A stretch of 9,822 bases of DNA from an uncultured Rubellimicrobium sp. (GCA_902805995.1 CADCUU010000006.1:1-9822), one strand, 5' to 3'. Shown: positions 1 through 6,238, counted from the first letter of the stretch. Made by a program: numbers and translations. Notes: generated by a model not told the origin, from the sequence alone.

Positions 1-111
1 CACCGCCATGGGAAGGGCCAGCTCCAGTAGGCCAGACGCCACGGCGCAGCCGAAGTCGAGCCAGAACAAGCCCTTCCAGGGGCGGTAGTAGGCAAGGAAC
101 TGGCGCAGCAT
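1..111 (-). CDS. ABC exporter (fused membrane/ATPase type), N-terminal fragment
   Basis: The first 37 codons of a gene running leftward off the window. It starts at the ATG at 109-111, with an AAGGA ribosome site (120-124) about 8 nt upstream. The peptide begins MLRQFLAYYRPWKG and continues into a hydrophobic stretch from about residue 15 to the edge, which looks like the first transmembrane helix. This opening (a short basic amphipathic segment with YYRPWKG before TM1) is typical of half-transporters of the MsbA/LmrA class, in which a six-helix membrane domain is fused to an ATPase. Only the N-terminus is visible, so substrate and even direction of transport cannot be stated. It follows the LacI gene on the same strand after a 68-bp gap and could be co-transcribed with it, but nothing ties it to inositol use. 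Confidence 0.65.
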   Translation of the reverse strand, partial: MLRQFLAYYRPWKGLFWLDFGCAVASGLLELALPMAV

Positions 112-179
112 GGGATCGGTCCTTGACGGGGCAGGAGTGGTTCGGAGACGGTTCGGTCTGGCCCGCTGGAATATAGCGT
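112..179. other. Short gap between the LacI gene and the ABC exporter
   Basis: This 68-bp gap lies between two genes on the minus strand. It contains the exporter's ribosome site and a TATATT hexamer on the minus strand (170-175) with no convincing -35 partner. It also has a 7-bp direct repeat GGTTCGG (139-145 and 150-156). No terminator hairpin with a T-run is visible, so read-through from the regulator gene into the exporter is possible. Confidence 0.4.
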
Positions 180-1202
180 TCAGGCTGTTCGGCGCACCAC
201 GAACTCGCCGCGCAGGAACTGGCTGCCTACCGGCTCGGCGCTCGACTTGAGCACGGCCATTAACGCGTCCCCCATCGCGGCCAAGGGCTGGCGGTAGGTG
301 GTGAGTTCGTAGGCCGGCGAGGCGGCCAGCGGAATGTCGTCGAAGCCCACGACGGCGATGTCGTCCGGCACGGATCGGCCAAGCCCGTGGCGGATGGCAT
401 CCATGACCCCGATGGCCAGGACGTCGTTCTCGCAGACGATGAGGTCGGGGTGCTCGGCTTCCGGCTTGTCGCGCAACCGGGCGAGCAGCAGATCGAAGGC
501 GAGGCGCGCATCGTAGCGCGGAACATGCACGACCTCTGGTGTTATGCCGCGATGCTCGCGCCAAGCCTCCAGGAAGGTCGCCTTCCGCGTCAGCGTGGCC
601 GAGAATCCGTCCGGGCCGCCGACGAAGAGCGGGCGCCGGAACGACCCCGCGAGCAGGTGATCGGCGATCTCGCGCATCGCCGCAGCGTCGTCGCAGCAGA
701 TCGACAGCGTCTGGGGGTCTTGGCTCACGCGGGCAAAGACGATGAGCTTCTTCACGCGCCGTGCGCCCAGGGCCGTGCCGATGATGGCGTCGTCGAACTC
801 CGTCCCGATCAGGACGGCGGCATCCACGCGGCGCTGGCTTGCCGTGAGCAGCGCCTGGGGAATCTCGGACTCGTGGCCGATATTGATGAGGAGCGTGCCC
901 CAGCCCTCGCGCTGGAGAACGCGCGTGAGGCCTTCGAGCATGACGAGTTTGTGCGGGTTGTCGAAGTCATCCACGAGAAGCGCGACAAGGCCCGAACGGT
1001 CCGAGGCCAGGCTCGCGGCGAGGAGGTCCGGAACGTAGCCCAACGCCTCGGCGGCGGCGAGGACGCTGCGCCGGCTCCGCTCGGAGATGGGCGCGTCCTT
1101 TTTGAACGCACGGGCCACCGTCCAGCGGGACACGCCCGCGCGGGCCGCCACATCGTCGGCCGTCACATTCGACGAGGCCTGCGGGCCGTCGAGATCGTCC
1201 AT
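180..1202 (-). CDS. LacI-family transcriptional regulator, probable repressor of the inositol operon
   Basis: A 340-residue DNA-binding repressor of the LacI/GalR family, close to the family's usual 330-350. Residues 13-35 (TADDVAARAGVSRWTVARAF) form the helix-turn-helix, followed by the hinge region (GYVPDLLAASLAS, about 55-67). The periplasmic-binding-protein-like effector domain runs from about 70 to 335 and includes the usual C-terminal elements CENDVLAIGVMDAI (257-270) and IAVVGFDDIPLA (282-293). I chose the ATG at 1200-1202 because GGAGAG (1207-1212) sits just upstream and the HTH then starts near residue 13 as in relatives. The open frame extends to 1304, but that leader crosses the operator region and has no family-like sequence. 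The gene is divergent from iolG, and two palindromes lie in the shared promoter region, which suggests repression of the operon and of itself. The effector (inositol, inosose or a later intermediate) is unknown. The family call is very sure; the target is inferred from position. Confidence 0.9.
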   Translation of the reverse strand: MDDLDGPQASSNVTADDVAARAGVSRWTVARAFKKDAPISERSRRSVLAAAEALGYVPDLLAASLASDRSGLVALLVDDFDNPHKLVMLEGLTRVLQREGWGTLLINIGHESEIPQALLTASQRRVDAAVLIGTEFDDAIIGTALGARRVKKLIVFARVSQDPQTLSICCDDAAAMREIADHLLAGSFRRPLFVGGPDGFSATLTRKATFLEAWREHRGITPEVVHVPRYDARLAFDLLLARLRDKPEAEHPDLIVCENDVLAIGVMDAIRHGLGRSVPDDIAVVGFDDIPLAASPAYELTTYRQPLAAMGDALMAVLKSSAEPVGSQFLRGEFVVRRTA

Positions 1203-1206
1203 AAGG

Positions 1207-1212
1207 CTCTCC
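1207..1212 (-). promoter_or_regulatory. Ribosome binding site of the LacI gene (decides the start)
   Basis: GGAGAG on the minus strand ends 4 nt before the ATG at 1202. The next ATG upstream in frame (1214) overlaps this motif and has no purine-rich site of its own, so the shorter 340-residue product is preferred. Confidence 0.6.
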
Positions 1213-1255
1213 ATCCGAAGTGGCATCCGACCAGCACAACGCGCCGAACGCAAGA

Positions 1256-1271
1256 CTGCACCCGCGTGCAG
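1256..1271. promoter_or_regulatory. Operator-like palindrome 1 (putative LacI-family site)
   Basis: CTGCACCCGCGTGCAG is a 16-bp inverted repeat with one mismatched pair and a central CG step (1263/1264), the layout seen in many LacI/GalR operators. It has the same outer half-sites (TGCAC/GTGCA) as palindrome 2. The two centres are 23 bp apart, a little over two helical turns. Confidence 0.65.
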
Positions 1272-1278
1272 AAATTTG

Positions 1279-1294
1279 TTGCACGCGCGTGCAG
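1279..1294. promoter_or_regulatory. Operator-like palindrome 2 (putative LacI-family site)
   Basis: TGCACGCGCGTGCA (1280-1293) is a perfect 14-bp palindrome centred on CG (1286/1287). It differs from palindrome 1 at a single core position. A possible weak third half-site (TGCAATC, 1300-1306) follows with a centre 20 bp further on, but its right half does not match. I did not see another two-sided copy of the motif in the other inter-gene gaps of the window. Confidence 0.7.
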
Positions 1295-1336
1295 CCCTGT
1301 GCAATCGTGGCAGTCAATCCGCGAAGGCGCGGGAAC

Positions 1337-1344
1337 GGGAGGAA
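1337..1344 (+). promoter_or_regulatory. Ribosome binding site of iolG (decides the start)
   Basis: GGGAGGAA lies 7 nt before the ATG at 1352. The frame is open upstream to 1220, but that extension runs through the operators and has no Rossmann-family sequence. The ATG at 1352 places the GxGxxG loop at residues 8-13, as expected. Confidence 0.75.
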
Positions 1345-1351
1345 TAGTTTC

Positions 1352-2365
1352 ATGTTGAAGGTTGGTCTGCTCGGAGCCGGGCGGATTGGGCAGGTGCATG
1401 CCAAGGCCATCGCGGCGCACCCCGAAAGCCGTCTGGTGGCCGTATCCGACGTCGTGATGCCAGCGGCCGAGAAGCTCGCCGCAGCCTATGGAGCCGAGGC
1501 CCGCACGACCGAGGCGATCCTAGCCGATCCAACCATCGATGCCGTCCTGATCGCGACGTCGACCGACACCCACGCCGACCTCATCGAGGCGGCGACCCAG
1601 GCCGGCAAGGCCGTGTTGTGCGAAAAGCCCGTGGACCTCGACCTCGCCCGCGCCGTCCGGTGCCAGGCCTCCGCAGCCCGGACCGGGCGCCCGGTGATGA
1701 TCGGCTTCAACCGGCGATTCGACCCCAACTTCGCCAGCCTCAAGGCGGCGTTCGACGCGGGCGAGATCGGCAAGGGCGAGCTCCTGTCGATCACGTCCTT
1801 CGATCCCGCGCCGCCCCCGGTGTCCTACGTCAAGGTTTCGGGCGGGCTCTTCCGCGACATGATGATCCATGACTTCGACATGGCGTGCTGGATCATGGGC
1901 GGAGCCCCCGAGAAGGTGACGGCAGTAGGCAGTTGCATCGTCGATCCCGAGATCGGCCGCGCAGGCGACGTCGACACGGCCGTAGTGACGCTCCATTTCG
2001 TCGATGGTCGGATCGCAGTGATCAAGAACAGCCGCCGCGCCGTCTACGGCTACGACCAGCGCATCGAGCTCCTGGGCTCCGAGGGCCTGCTTTCGGCCGG
2101 CAACATGCTCGAAAGCACCATCACCAAGGCGACGGTCGCCGGCGTGACGGGGGCCAAGCCCGAGTTCTCCTTCTTGGAGCGCTACATGCGCGCCTACGAG
2201 GCGGAATGGTCCGCCTTCGTGAACGCCGTCCTGCGGGGGGCGCCTCTCCCCGTCAGCTTGCAGGACGGCGTCGCCGCCCTGGCGCTGGCCGAGGCCGCGA
2301 CCGAGGCCGCCCGCACCGGTCAGGCGGTGGCCGTGTCCCGCGCGGCGATCGAGGTGGCGGCATGA
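1352..2365 (+). CDS. iolG: Inositol 2-dehydrogenase (Gfo/Idh/MocA family)
   Basis: A 337-residue cytoplasmic oxidoreductase expected to oxidise myo-inositol (or an isomer) to 2-keto-myo-inositol (inosose) with NAD+, the first step of inositol breakdown. The N-terminal Rossmann fold opens with VGLLGAGRIGQVHA (4-17). D33 at the end of the second strand (AVSD) favours NAD+ over NADP+. EKP (91-93) carries the family's conserved lysine (K92). The C-terminal domain holds GGLFRDMMIHDFDMACW (164-180), in which D169 and H173 have the D-x3-H spacing of the catalytic pair in Bacillus subtilis IolG. Length is normal for the family. It is the first gene of the operon and overlaps the next gene by four bases (ATGA, 2362-2365). 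The specific inositol isomer cannot be read from sequence; scyllo-inositol dehydrogenases are close relatives, but the iolE/iolC/iolD neighbours make the iolG call strong. Confidence 0.87.
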   Translation: MLKVGLLGAGRIGQVHAKAIAAHPESRLVAVSDVVMPAAEKLAAAYGAEARTTEAILADPTIDAVLIATSTDTHADLIEAATQAGKAVLCEKPVDLDLARAVRCQASAARTGRPVMIGFNRRFDPNFASLKAAFDAGEIGKGELLSITSFDPAPPPVSYVKVSGGLFRDMMIHDFDMACWIMGGAPEKVTAVGSCIVDPEIGRAGDVDTAVVTLHFVDGRIAVIKNSRRAVYGYDQRIELLGSEGLLSAGNMLESTITKATVAGVTGAKPEFSFLERYMRAYEAEWSAFVNAVLRGAPLPVSLQDGVAALALAEAATEAARTGQAVAVSRAAIEVAA

Positions 2366-3174
2366 CCCGGAAGCTCGGCTGCTGCACCTGGACCTTCGCC
2401 ACCTCGCTGGAGGAGACGGCCGCGCGCATCCGCCGGGCCGGCCTCGACGGGGTGGAACTCTTCGGCGACGCCGACAACCTCGATCCGGTCAGGGCCAGGG
2501 AGATCCTCGCCAACGAGGGGCTCGAGGTATTCTCGATCACGCCGGGCGATGCGGATATCTCGCATCCCGACGGGGCTGTGCGGGCCCAAGGGCTCGCCTA
2601 TTACGAAAGGCTGGTGGACTGGGCGGCGACCATCGGCCAGCCCCTGATCTCGTGCCACGGGCTGGTCACGCGCATCCGGCCGGTGAGCACGCAGGAGGAA
2701 GAGGACGCCCTCCTCGTCGAATCGACCCGCCGGGTCTGCGACCTGGCAAGGGCCCGCGGCCTTTCGGTCGTCTTCGAGATCCTGAACCGCTACGAGAGCC
2801 ATCAGGTCCGGACCGTGGCCGAAGGTCTCTCCTTCCTGGACAAGGTCGGAGCGGACAACCTGCGCCTGCTGCCCGACGCCTATCACATGAACATCGAGGA
2901 AGCCGACCCGGCGGGCGCGCTGCGCCAGGGGGGGGCGGCCATCGGCCTCTACCACGTGGCGGACAGCAATCGCTGCGCCGTGGGGGAGGGCCACACGGAC
3001 TTCGCGCCCCAGATCCGGGCCATCGACGAGATCGGATACCAGGGCCCGATCATCATCGAGACGAGCGCCCCCGGCCCGAACCCCTTTTCGCCCCTGAAGG
3101 GCGAAGGGTTCCGCGACATCGTCGAGGGCCATCTGGTCACCTCGCGCGAGCGGCTCCGGGAGATGGGCGCCTGA
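2362..3174 (+). CDS. TIM-barrel sugar isomerase/epimerase (ketose 3-epimerase-like; IolI/IolO role possible)
   Basis: A 270-residue protein of the xylose isomerase-like TIM-barrel family (AP endonuclease 2 superfamily). The metal ligands expected for this fold are all present: E139 (VVFEILNRYE), D172 (LLPDAYHMNIEE), H198 (LYHVADSNR) and E233 (IIIETSAPG). Their spacing of 33, 26 and 35 residues equals that of E152, D185, H211 and E246 in Agrobacterium D-psicose 3-epimerase as I recall it. The substrate-contact residues E145, H175 and R204 also line up with its E158, H188 and R217. By sequence it therefore looks like a D-tagatose/D-psicose-type 3-epimerase. By position it may instead act on an inosose (IolI-like) or a keto-sugar acid (IolO-like). 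It is translationally coupled to iolG through an ATGA overlap. A run of eight G (2928-2935) falls within codons 189-192; the frame is intact here. Confidence 0.75.
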   Translation: MTRKLGCCTWTFATSLEETAARIRRAGLDGVELFGDADNLDPVRAREILANEGLEVFSITPGDADISHPDGAVRAQGLAYYERLVDWAATIGQPLISCHGLVTRIRPVSTQEEEDALLVESTRRVCDLARARGLSVVFEILNRYESHQVRTVAEGLSFLDKVGADNLRLLPDAYHMNIEEADPAGALRQGGAAIGLYHVADSNRCAVGEGHTDFAPQIRAIDEIGYQGPIIIETSAPGPNPFSPLKGEGFRDIVEGHLVTSRERLREMGA

Positions 3175-3178
3175 CGAA

Positions 3179-3224
3179 TTCGGCGGCACAGCCGAAGACC
3201 ATGGCGGCGCGGAAGACGCCGCCA
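3179..3224 (+). other. Two small stem-loops ahead of the binding-protein gene
   Basis: The 82-bp gap after the epimerase gene holds two tandem inverted repeats. TTCGGC (3179-3184) pairs with GCCGAA (3191-3196) around a 6-nt loop. TGGCGGCG (3202-3209) pairs with CGCCGCCA (3217-3224) around a 7-nt loop. Neither is followed by a T-run, so they are not classical terminators. They may protect a processed transcript starting at the binding-protein gene or reduce read-through. The AAGGGGAGG ribosome site follows them and lies outside the stems. Confidence 0.45.
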
Positions 3225-3256
3225 CCCCACCAACGAACCTCAAGGGGAGGACACCC

Positions 3257-4171
3257 ATGACCACGATCTTTAAGACCGCGACACTGGCCTTCGCGCTCTC
3301 GGCCTCGGCCGCCTGGGCGCAGGACATCATTGTCGTGACCCACGGACAGGCCAACGACCCGTTCTGGTCGGTCGTCAAGAACGGCGTGGAGCAGGCGGCC
3401 CAGGACAGCGGCGCCACCGTCGACTACCGCGCGCCCGAGACCTTCGACATGGTTGCCATGTCGCAGCTCATCGACGCCGCCGTGAACCAGGAGCCCGACG
3501 GGATCGTCGTCTCCATCCCGGATGCCGACGCCCTGGGCGACTCGATCCGCCGCGCCAGCGAGGCCGGCATTCCGGTGATCTCCATCAACTCGGGTTCGGA
3601 CGTTTCCAAGGACCTCGGCGCGTTCCTGCACGTGGGTCAGTCGGAGTTCGACGCGGGCCGGGCCGCCGGCGAGAAGCTCAAGGAGCTGGGCGGCACCAAG
3701 GCGATCTGCGTGAACCAGGAGGTGGGCAACGTCGCGCTCGACCAGCGCTGCGCGGGCTTCACCGAAGGCTTCGGCGACGTGACCGTGCTGCCGACCTCCA
3801 ACGACCCCGCCGATGTCGAAGCGCGCGTCCGCGCCGCCATCGACGCCGATGAGAGCATCGACACCGTCCTCGCGCTAGGTGCCGGCACGGCCGGTGAGCC
3901 GTCGCTCGCGGCGGTCAAGGCCTCGGGCCGCGAAATGCACGTGGCGACTTTCGACCTGTCGGCGGGCTTCCTGGAGGCTGTCGCCGCCGGCGACGCGGAC
4001 TTCGCCATCGACCAGCAGCAGTTCCTGCAAGGCTATCTGCCGGTCACCTTCCTGGCGCTCAACGCCAAGTTCGGCCTGATCCCCGGCGGCAACGTGCCCT
4101 CGGGCCCGAACCTGATCACCCAGGACAAGGCCGCCCAGGTGGTCGAGCTCTCCGCTCAGGGCATCCGCTGA
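3257..4171 (+). CDS. Periplasmic sugar/cyclitol-binding protein of an ABC importer
   Basis: A 304-residue substrate-binding protein of the RbsB/FrcB type (periplasmic binding protein fold I), exported to the periplasm to capture the substrate. Residues 1-22 form a signal peptide (one Lys at position 6, a hydrophobic core, then AWA-Q before D23). The mature protein starts DIIVVTHGQANDPFWSVVKNG, the usual first strand and ligand loop. PDGIVVSIPD (80-89) and IPVISINSG (105-113) are typical hinge-side strands. ATFDLS (230-235) and DQQQFLQGY (252-260) match the C-lobe ligand and hinge positions of the family. C151 and C165 are the only cysteines and could form a disulfide. A good ribosome site (AGGGGAGG) precedes the ATG. 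Next to iolG and iolE, an inositol-type ligand is the natural inference, but fructose- and ribose-binding relatives look alike, so the ligand is not proven. Confidence 0.82.
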   Translation: MTTIFKTATLAFALSASAAWAQDIIVVTHGQANDPFWSVVKNGVEQAAQDSGATVDYRAPETFDMVAMSQLIDAAVNQEPDGIVVSIPDADALGDSIRRASEAGIPVISINSGSDVSKDLGAFLHVGQSEFDAGRAAGEKLKELGGTKAICVNQEVGNVALDQRCAGFTEGFGDVTVLPTSNDPADVEARVRAAIDADESIDTVLALGAGTAGEPSLAAVKASGREMHVATFDLSAGFLEAVAAGDADFAIDQQQFLQGYLPVTFLALNAKFGLIPGGNVPSGPNLITQDKAAQVVELSAQGIR

Positions 4172-4181
4172 CCTGACTGGG

Positions 4182-4215
4182 GCAGGGCGGGGGCGCATCG
4201 CTGCCGCCGCCCTGC
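4182..4215 (+). other. Strong stem-loop between the binding-protein and permease genes
   Basis: GCAGGGCGG (4182-4190) pairs perfectly with CCGCCCTGC (4207-4215). After one G-G mismatch the helix continues for three more pairs (4192-4194 with 4203-4205), giving a long GC-rich hairpin 10 nt after the binding-protein stop codon. The following bases are mixed (TATCCTT), so it is not a clean intrinsic terminator. In ABC import operons such structures often stabilise the upstream message or partly stop transcription, so that binding protein exceeds permease. That role is inferred here. Confidence 0.65.
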
Positions 4216-4240
4216 TATCCTTCCAAGGGAGACCCGGCCC

Positions 4241-5365
4241 ATGACCATGGAGAGAGCTCAAATGTCCTCCGCACCTGCCACTCCGGACGAGCGCCTGCGC
4301 CAGGTCTCGTTCCTCTCGCGGCTCATGAAGCGACCCGAGCTCGGCGCCGTCGCCGGACTGATCCTCGTGGTCGCGTTCTTTGCCGTCACCGCCGACCCGG
4401 TGATGTTCAGCCTCGCGGGCGTCATCAACTTCCTGACCCCCGCCGCGCAGCTCGGCATCCTGGCGCTCGGGGCGTCGCTCCTGATGATCGGTGGGGAGTT
4501 CGACCTGTCCCTGGGCTCCATGGTGGCCTTCGCGGGCCTGATCTTCGGAGTCGCGGTCACGGTGACCGGCTGGCCGCTGATCCTCGCGATCCCCGCCACG
4601 CTCCTCGTGGCCGCTCTCCTCGGGGCCGTGAACGCGCAGATCGTGCTGCGGACCGCCCTGCCGAGCTTCATCGTGACCCTCGCAGGCCTGTTCATCCTGC
4701 GTGGCCTCAGCTTAGTGGGCCTAAAATGGGCCACGGCCGGCTCCACGCAGCTGCGCGGCGTCTCGGACGCGGTCGAGGGCGACTGGCTTCTGCCGTTCTT
4801 CTCGGGCGACGCGTTCGAAGGCCTCTTCGCCTGGCTCGCTGCACGGGGCTGGATCGAGACCTTCGGGAACGGCTCGGCCAAGGTGCCCGGCGTTCCCGTG
4901 GAGATCGTCTGGTTCCTGCTGCTCACGGCGGTCGCGACCTGGGTGCTCCTGCGCACGCCGGCCGGCAACTGGATCTTCGCCTCGGGGGGCGACAAGACCG
5001 CCGCCATCAACTCCGGCGTCCCCGTGCGCAAGGTCAAGGTCTCGCTCTTCGTGCTCACGGCCTGCTGCGCGGCGCTTGTGGCGATCATCACCGTGCTCGA
5101 CGCGGGCAGCACCGACGCGCGCCGGGGCTTCCAGAAGGAATTCGAGGCCATCATCGCGGCGGTCATCGGCGGCGCCCTTCTGACAGGCGGCTACGGCTCG
5201 GCCGTAGGCGCGTTCTTCGGCTCCATCATCTTCGGGGTCGTGATGATCGGCCTCAGCTACACCGACATCGACCAGGACTGGTATCAGGTCTTCCTGGGCT
5301 CGATGCTCCTCGTGGCCGTGGTCTTCAACAACGCCATCCGCAAGCGCGTGACCGGGGAGCGCTGA
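4241..5365 (+). CDS. Sugar/cyclitol ABC importer permease (RbsC/FrcC type)
   Basis: A 374-residue inner-membrane protein of the AraH/RbsC/FrcC permease family. After a polar N-terminus (about 1-34), hydrophobic segments begin with [17 protein letters not shown] (33-49). The family motif [15 protein letters not shown] (83-97) is present, as is the late segment [28 protein letters not shown] (300-327). [19 protein letters not shown] (242-260) is the likely cytoplasmic loop that contacts the ATPase. The protein is about 50 residues longer than RbsC, mainly because of a polar/aromatic stretch at about 165-220 between membrane segments. I used the ATG at 4241, with AAGGGAG 9 nt upstream; the ATG at 4262, with GGAGAG 7 nt upstream, is an equally credible start and would remove seven residues. 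It follows the stem-loop and ends one base before the ATPase gene. It would form a homodimeric channel for the substrate delivered by the upstream binding protein. Confidence 0.85.
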   Translation: MTMERAQMSSAPATPDERLRQVSFLSRLMKRPELGAVAGLILVVAFFAVTADPVMFSLAGVINFLTPAAQLGILALGASLLMIGGEFDLSLGSMVAFAGLIFGVAVTVTGWPLILAIPATLLVAALLGAVNAQIVLRTALPSFIVTLAGLFILRGLSLVGLKWATAGSTQLRGVSDAVEGDWLLPFFSGDAFEGLFAWLAARGWIETFGNGSAKVPGVPVEIVWFLLLTAVATWVLLRTPAGNWIFASGGDKTAAINSGVPVRKVKVSLFVLTACCAALVAIITVLDAGSTDARRGFQKEFEAIIAAVIGGALLTGGYGSAVGAFFGSIIFGVVMIGLSYTDIDQDWYQVFLGSMLLVAVVFNNAIRKRVTGER

Positions 5366-5366
5366 C

Positions 5367-6146
5367 ATGACACAGCCCATCATCGAGATGCGGAGCATCG
5401 AGAAGAACTACGGCAACATCGTCGCGCTGGCCGGCGTGAGCTTCGACGTCCGCCCCGGCGAGTGCCACTGCCTGCTGGGCGACAACGGCGCGGGCAAGTC
5501 GACGTTCATCAAGACGATGTCCGGCGTCGTCCAGCCGACCCGCGGCCAGATCGTAGTCGAGGGACGCCCCATGTCGTTCCAAAGCCCGCGCGACGCCATG
5601 AACGCCGGCATCGCGACGGTCTACCAGGACCTCGCGATGATCCCGCTGATGTCGGTGGCGCGGAACTTCTTCATGGGCCGCGAGCCCACGACGGGTTGGG
5701 GGCCGTTCAAGCGCTTCGACGTCGAGCGGGCCAACAGCGTCACCATGGCCGAGATGAAGAAAATGGGGATCAACCTGCGCGAGGCCGACCAGGCCGTCGG
5801 CACGCTATCGGGGGGCGAGCGGCAGACGGTTGCCATCGCGCGCGCCGTCCACTTCGGGGCCAAGGTGCTGATACTCGACGAGCCCACCTCGGCCCTGGGC
5901 GTGCGCCAGACCTCCAACGTCCTTTCCACGATCGACCGCGTGCGCAAGCAGGGCGTGGGCGTGGTGTTCATCACGCATAACGTGCGCCACGCCATGGCCG
6001 TCGGCGACCGCTTCACCGTCCTGAACCGGGGCAAGACGCTGGGAACCTCCCAACGGGGCGAGATCACCCCCGACCAGCTCCAAGATCTGATGGCGGGCGG
6101 GCAGGAGATGGCGCAGCTCGAGGCGAGCCTCGGCGGAACGGTCTGA
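5367..6146 (+). CDS. Single-domain ABC importer ATPase (FrcA type)
   Basis: A 259-residue ATPase that powers the importer on the cytoplasmic side of the membrane. All nucleotide-binding elements are intact: Walker [10 protein letters not shown] (38-46), Q-loop glutamine Q87 (TVYQDL), signature LSGGERQ (147-153), Walker B LILDEP (168-173, catalytic E172) and H-loop H204 (FITHN). It has one nucleotide-binding domain, so it should work as a homodimer. RbsA, MglA and Caulobacter IatA instead have two fused domains of about 500 residues in total. This single-domain form, encoded after a binding protein and permease, recalls the rhizobial FrcBCA fructose importer. The start is one base after the permease stop, with GGGGAG just upstream, so translation is probably coupled. 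Confidence 0.87.
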   Translation: MTQPIIEMRSIEKNYGNIVALAGVSFDVRPGECHCLLGDNGAGKSTFIKTMSGVVQPTRGQIVVEGRPMSFQSPRDAMNAGIATVYQDLAMIPLMSVARNFFMGREPTTGWGPFKRFDVERANSVTMAEMKKMGINLREADQAVGTLSGGERQTVAIARAVHFGAKVLILDEPTSALGVRQTSNVLSTIDRVRKQGVGVVFITHNVRHAMAVGDRFTVLNRGKTLGTSQRGEITPDQLQDLMAGGQEMAQLEASLGGTV

Positions 6147-6238
6147 GAGCGTCCTTTCGCGCGCTGCGGCCTGATGCGATCCCGCGCGGCTGGGGCGAGC
6201 CCCTGGCCGTGTGCCACCCTTTGAGCGGACCTTTCCCC
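6147..6238 (+). other. Gap between the ATPase gene and iolE, with GC-rich inverted repeats
   Basis: This 92-bp gap contains CGCGCG at 6158-6163 and 6183-6188, which can pair around a 19-nt loop. It also contains a compact GGGG-CGAG-CCCC hairpin (6192-6203). No T-run and no clear promoter are visible. The ribosome site for iolE is weak (GAGCGGA region, about 6223-6229). The structures could mark an mRNA processing point between the transport and catabolic parts of the operon, but by-chance pairing is quite possible at this GC content. Confidence 0.3.

Larger units (their letters stand above)
1203..1351. promoter_or_regulatory. Divergent promoter region between the LacI gene and iolG
   Basis: This 149-bp region separates two divergently transcribed genes and must hold both promoters. 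The strongest signals are two palindromes (1256-1271 and 1279-1294) with an AT-rich spacer between them. I see no confident -35/-10 pair for either direction. Possible -35-like elements are TTGCAC at 1279-1284 (plus strand, inside the second palindrome) and TTGACT on the minus strand near 1312-1317, neither with a good partner. A bound repressor at the palindromes, about 55-60 bp from each start codon, would plausibly block both promoters. Confidence 0.6.

Noticed and set aside
139..156. GGTTCGG direct repeat with an 11-bp period
   Set aside because: Only two short copies in a GC-rich gap; too little to support a binding site or a repeat family.
170..175. TATATT as the -10 of a promoter for the ABC exporter (minus strand)
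   Set aside because: No acceptable -35 lies 16-18 bp upstream, and a lone AT hexamer is weak evidence.
1203..1304. Longer start for the LacI protein (34 extra residues)
   Set aside because: The leader crosses both palindromes, lacks a ribosome site and resembles no LacI family N-terminus. The ATG at 1202 has GGAGAG just upstream.
1300..1313. A third operator at TGCAATC
   Set aside because: Only the left half resembles the other sites; the right half fails to match, so it is at most a half-site.
1220..1351. Longer start for IolG (44 extra residues)
   Set aside because: The added sequence has no Rossmann-family likeness and overlaps the operator region, and the ATG at 1352 has an excellent ribosome site.
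387..1358. A 323-codon open frame on the plus strand opposite the LacI gene
   Set aside because: It runs across the operators and the iolG ribosome site, and its composition is that of a shadow frame. The minus-strand LacI protein explains the region.
4172..4240. Intrinsic terminator after the binding-protein gene
   Set aside because: The stem is strong but is not followed by a T-run, and the permease and ATPase genes that depend on the same operon lie downstream. It was kept as a stem-loop only.
6209..6238. Upstream GTG start for IolE
   Set aside because: The ten added residues are unlike the family; the IolE N-terminus begins exactly at the ATG at 6239.
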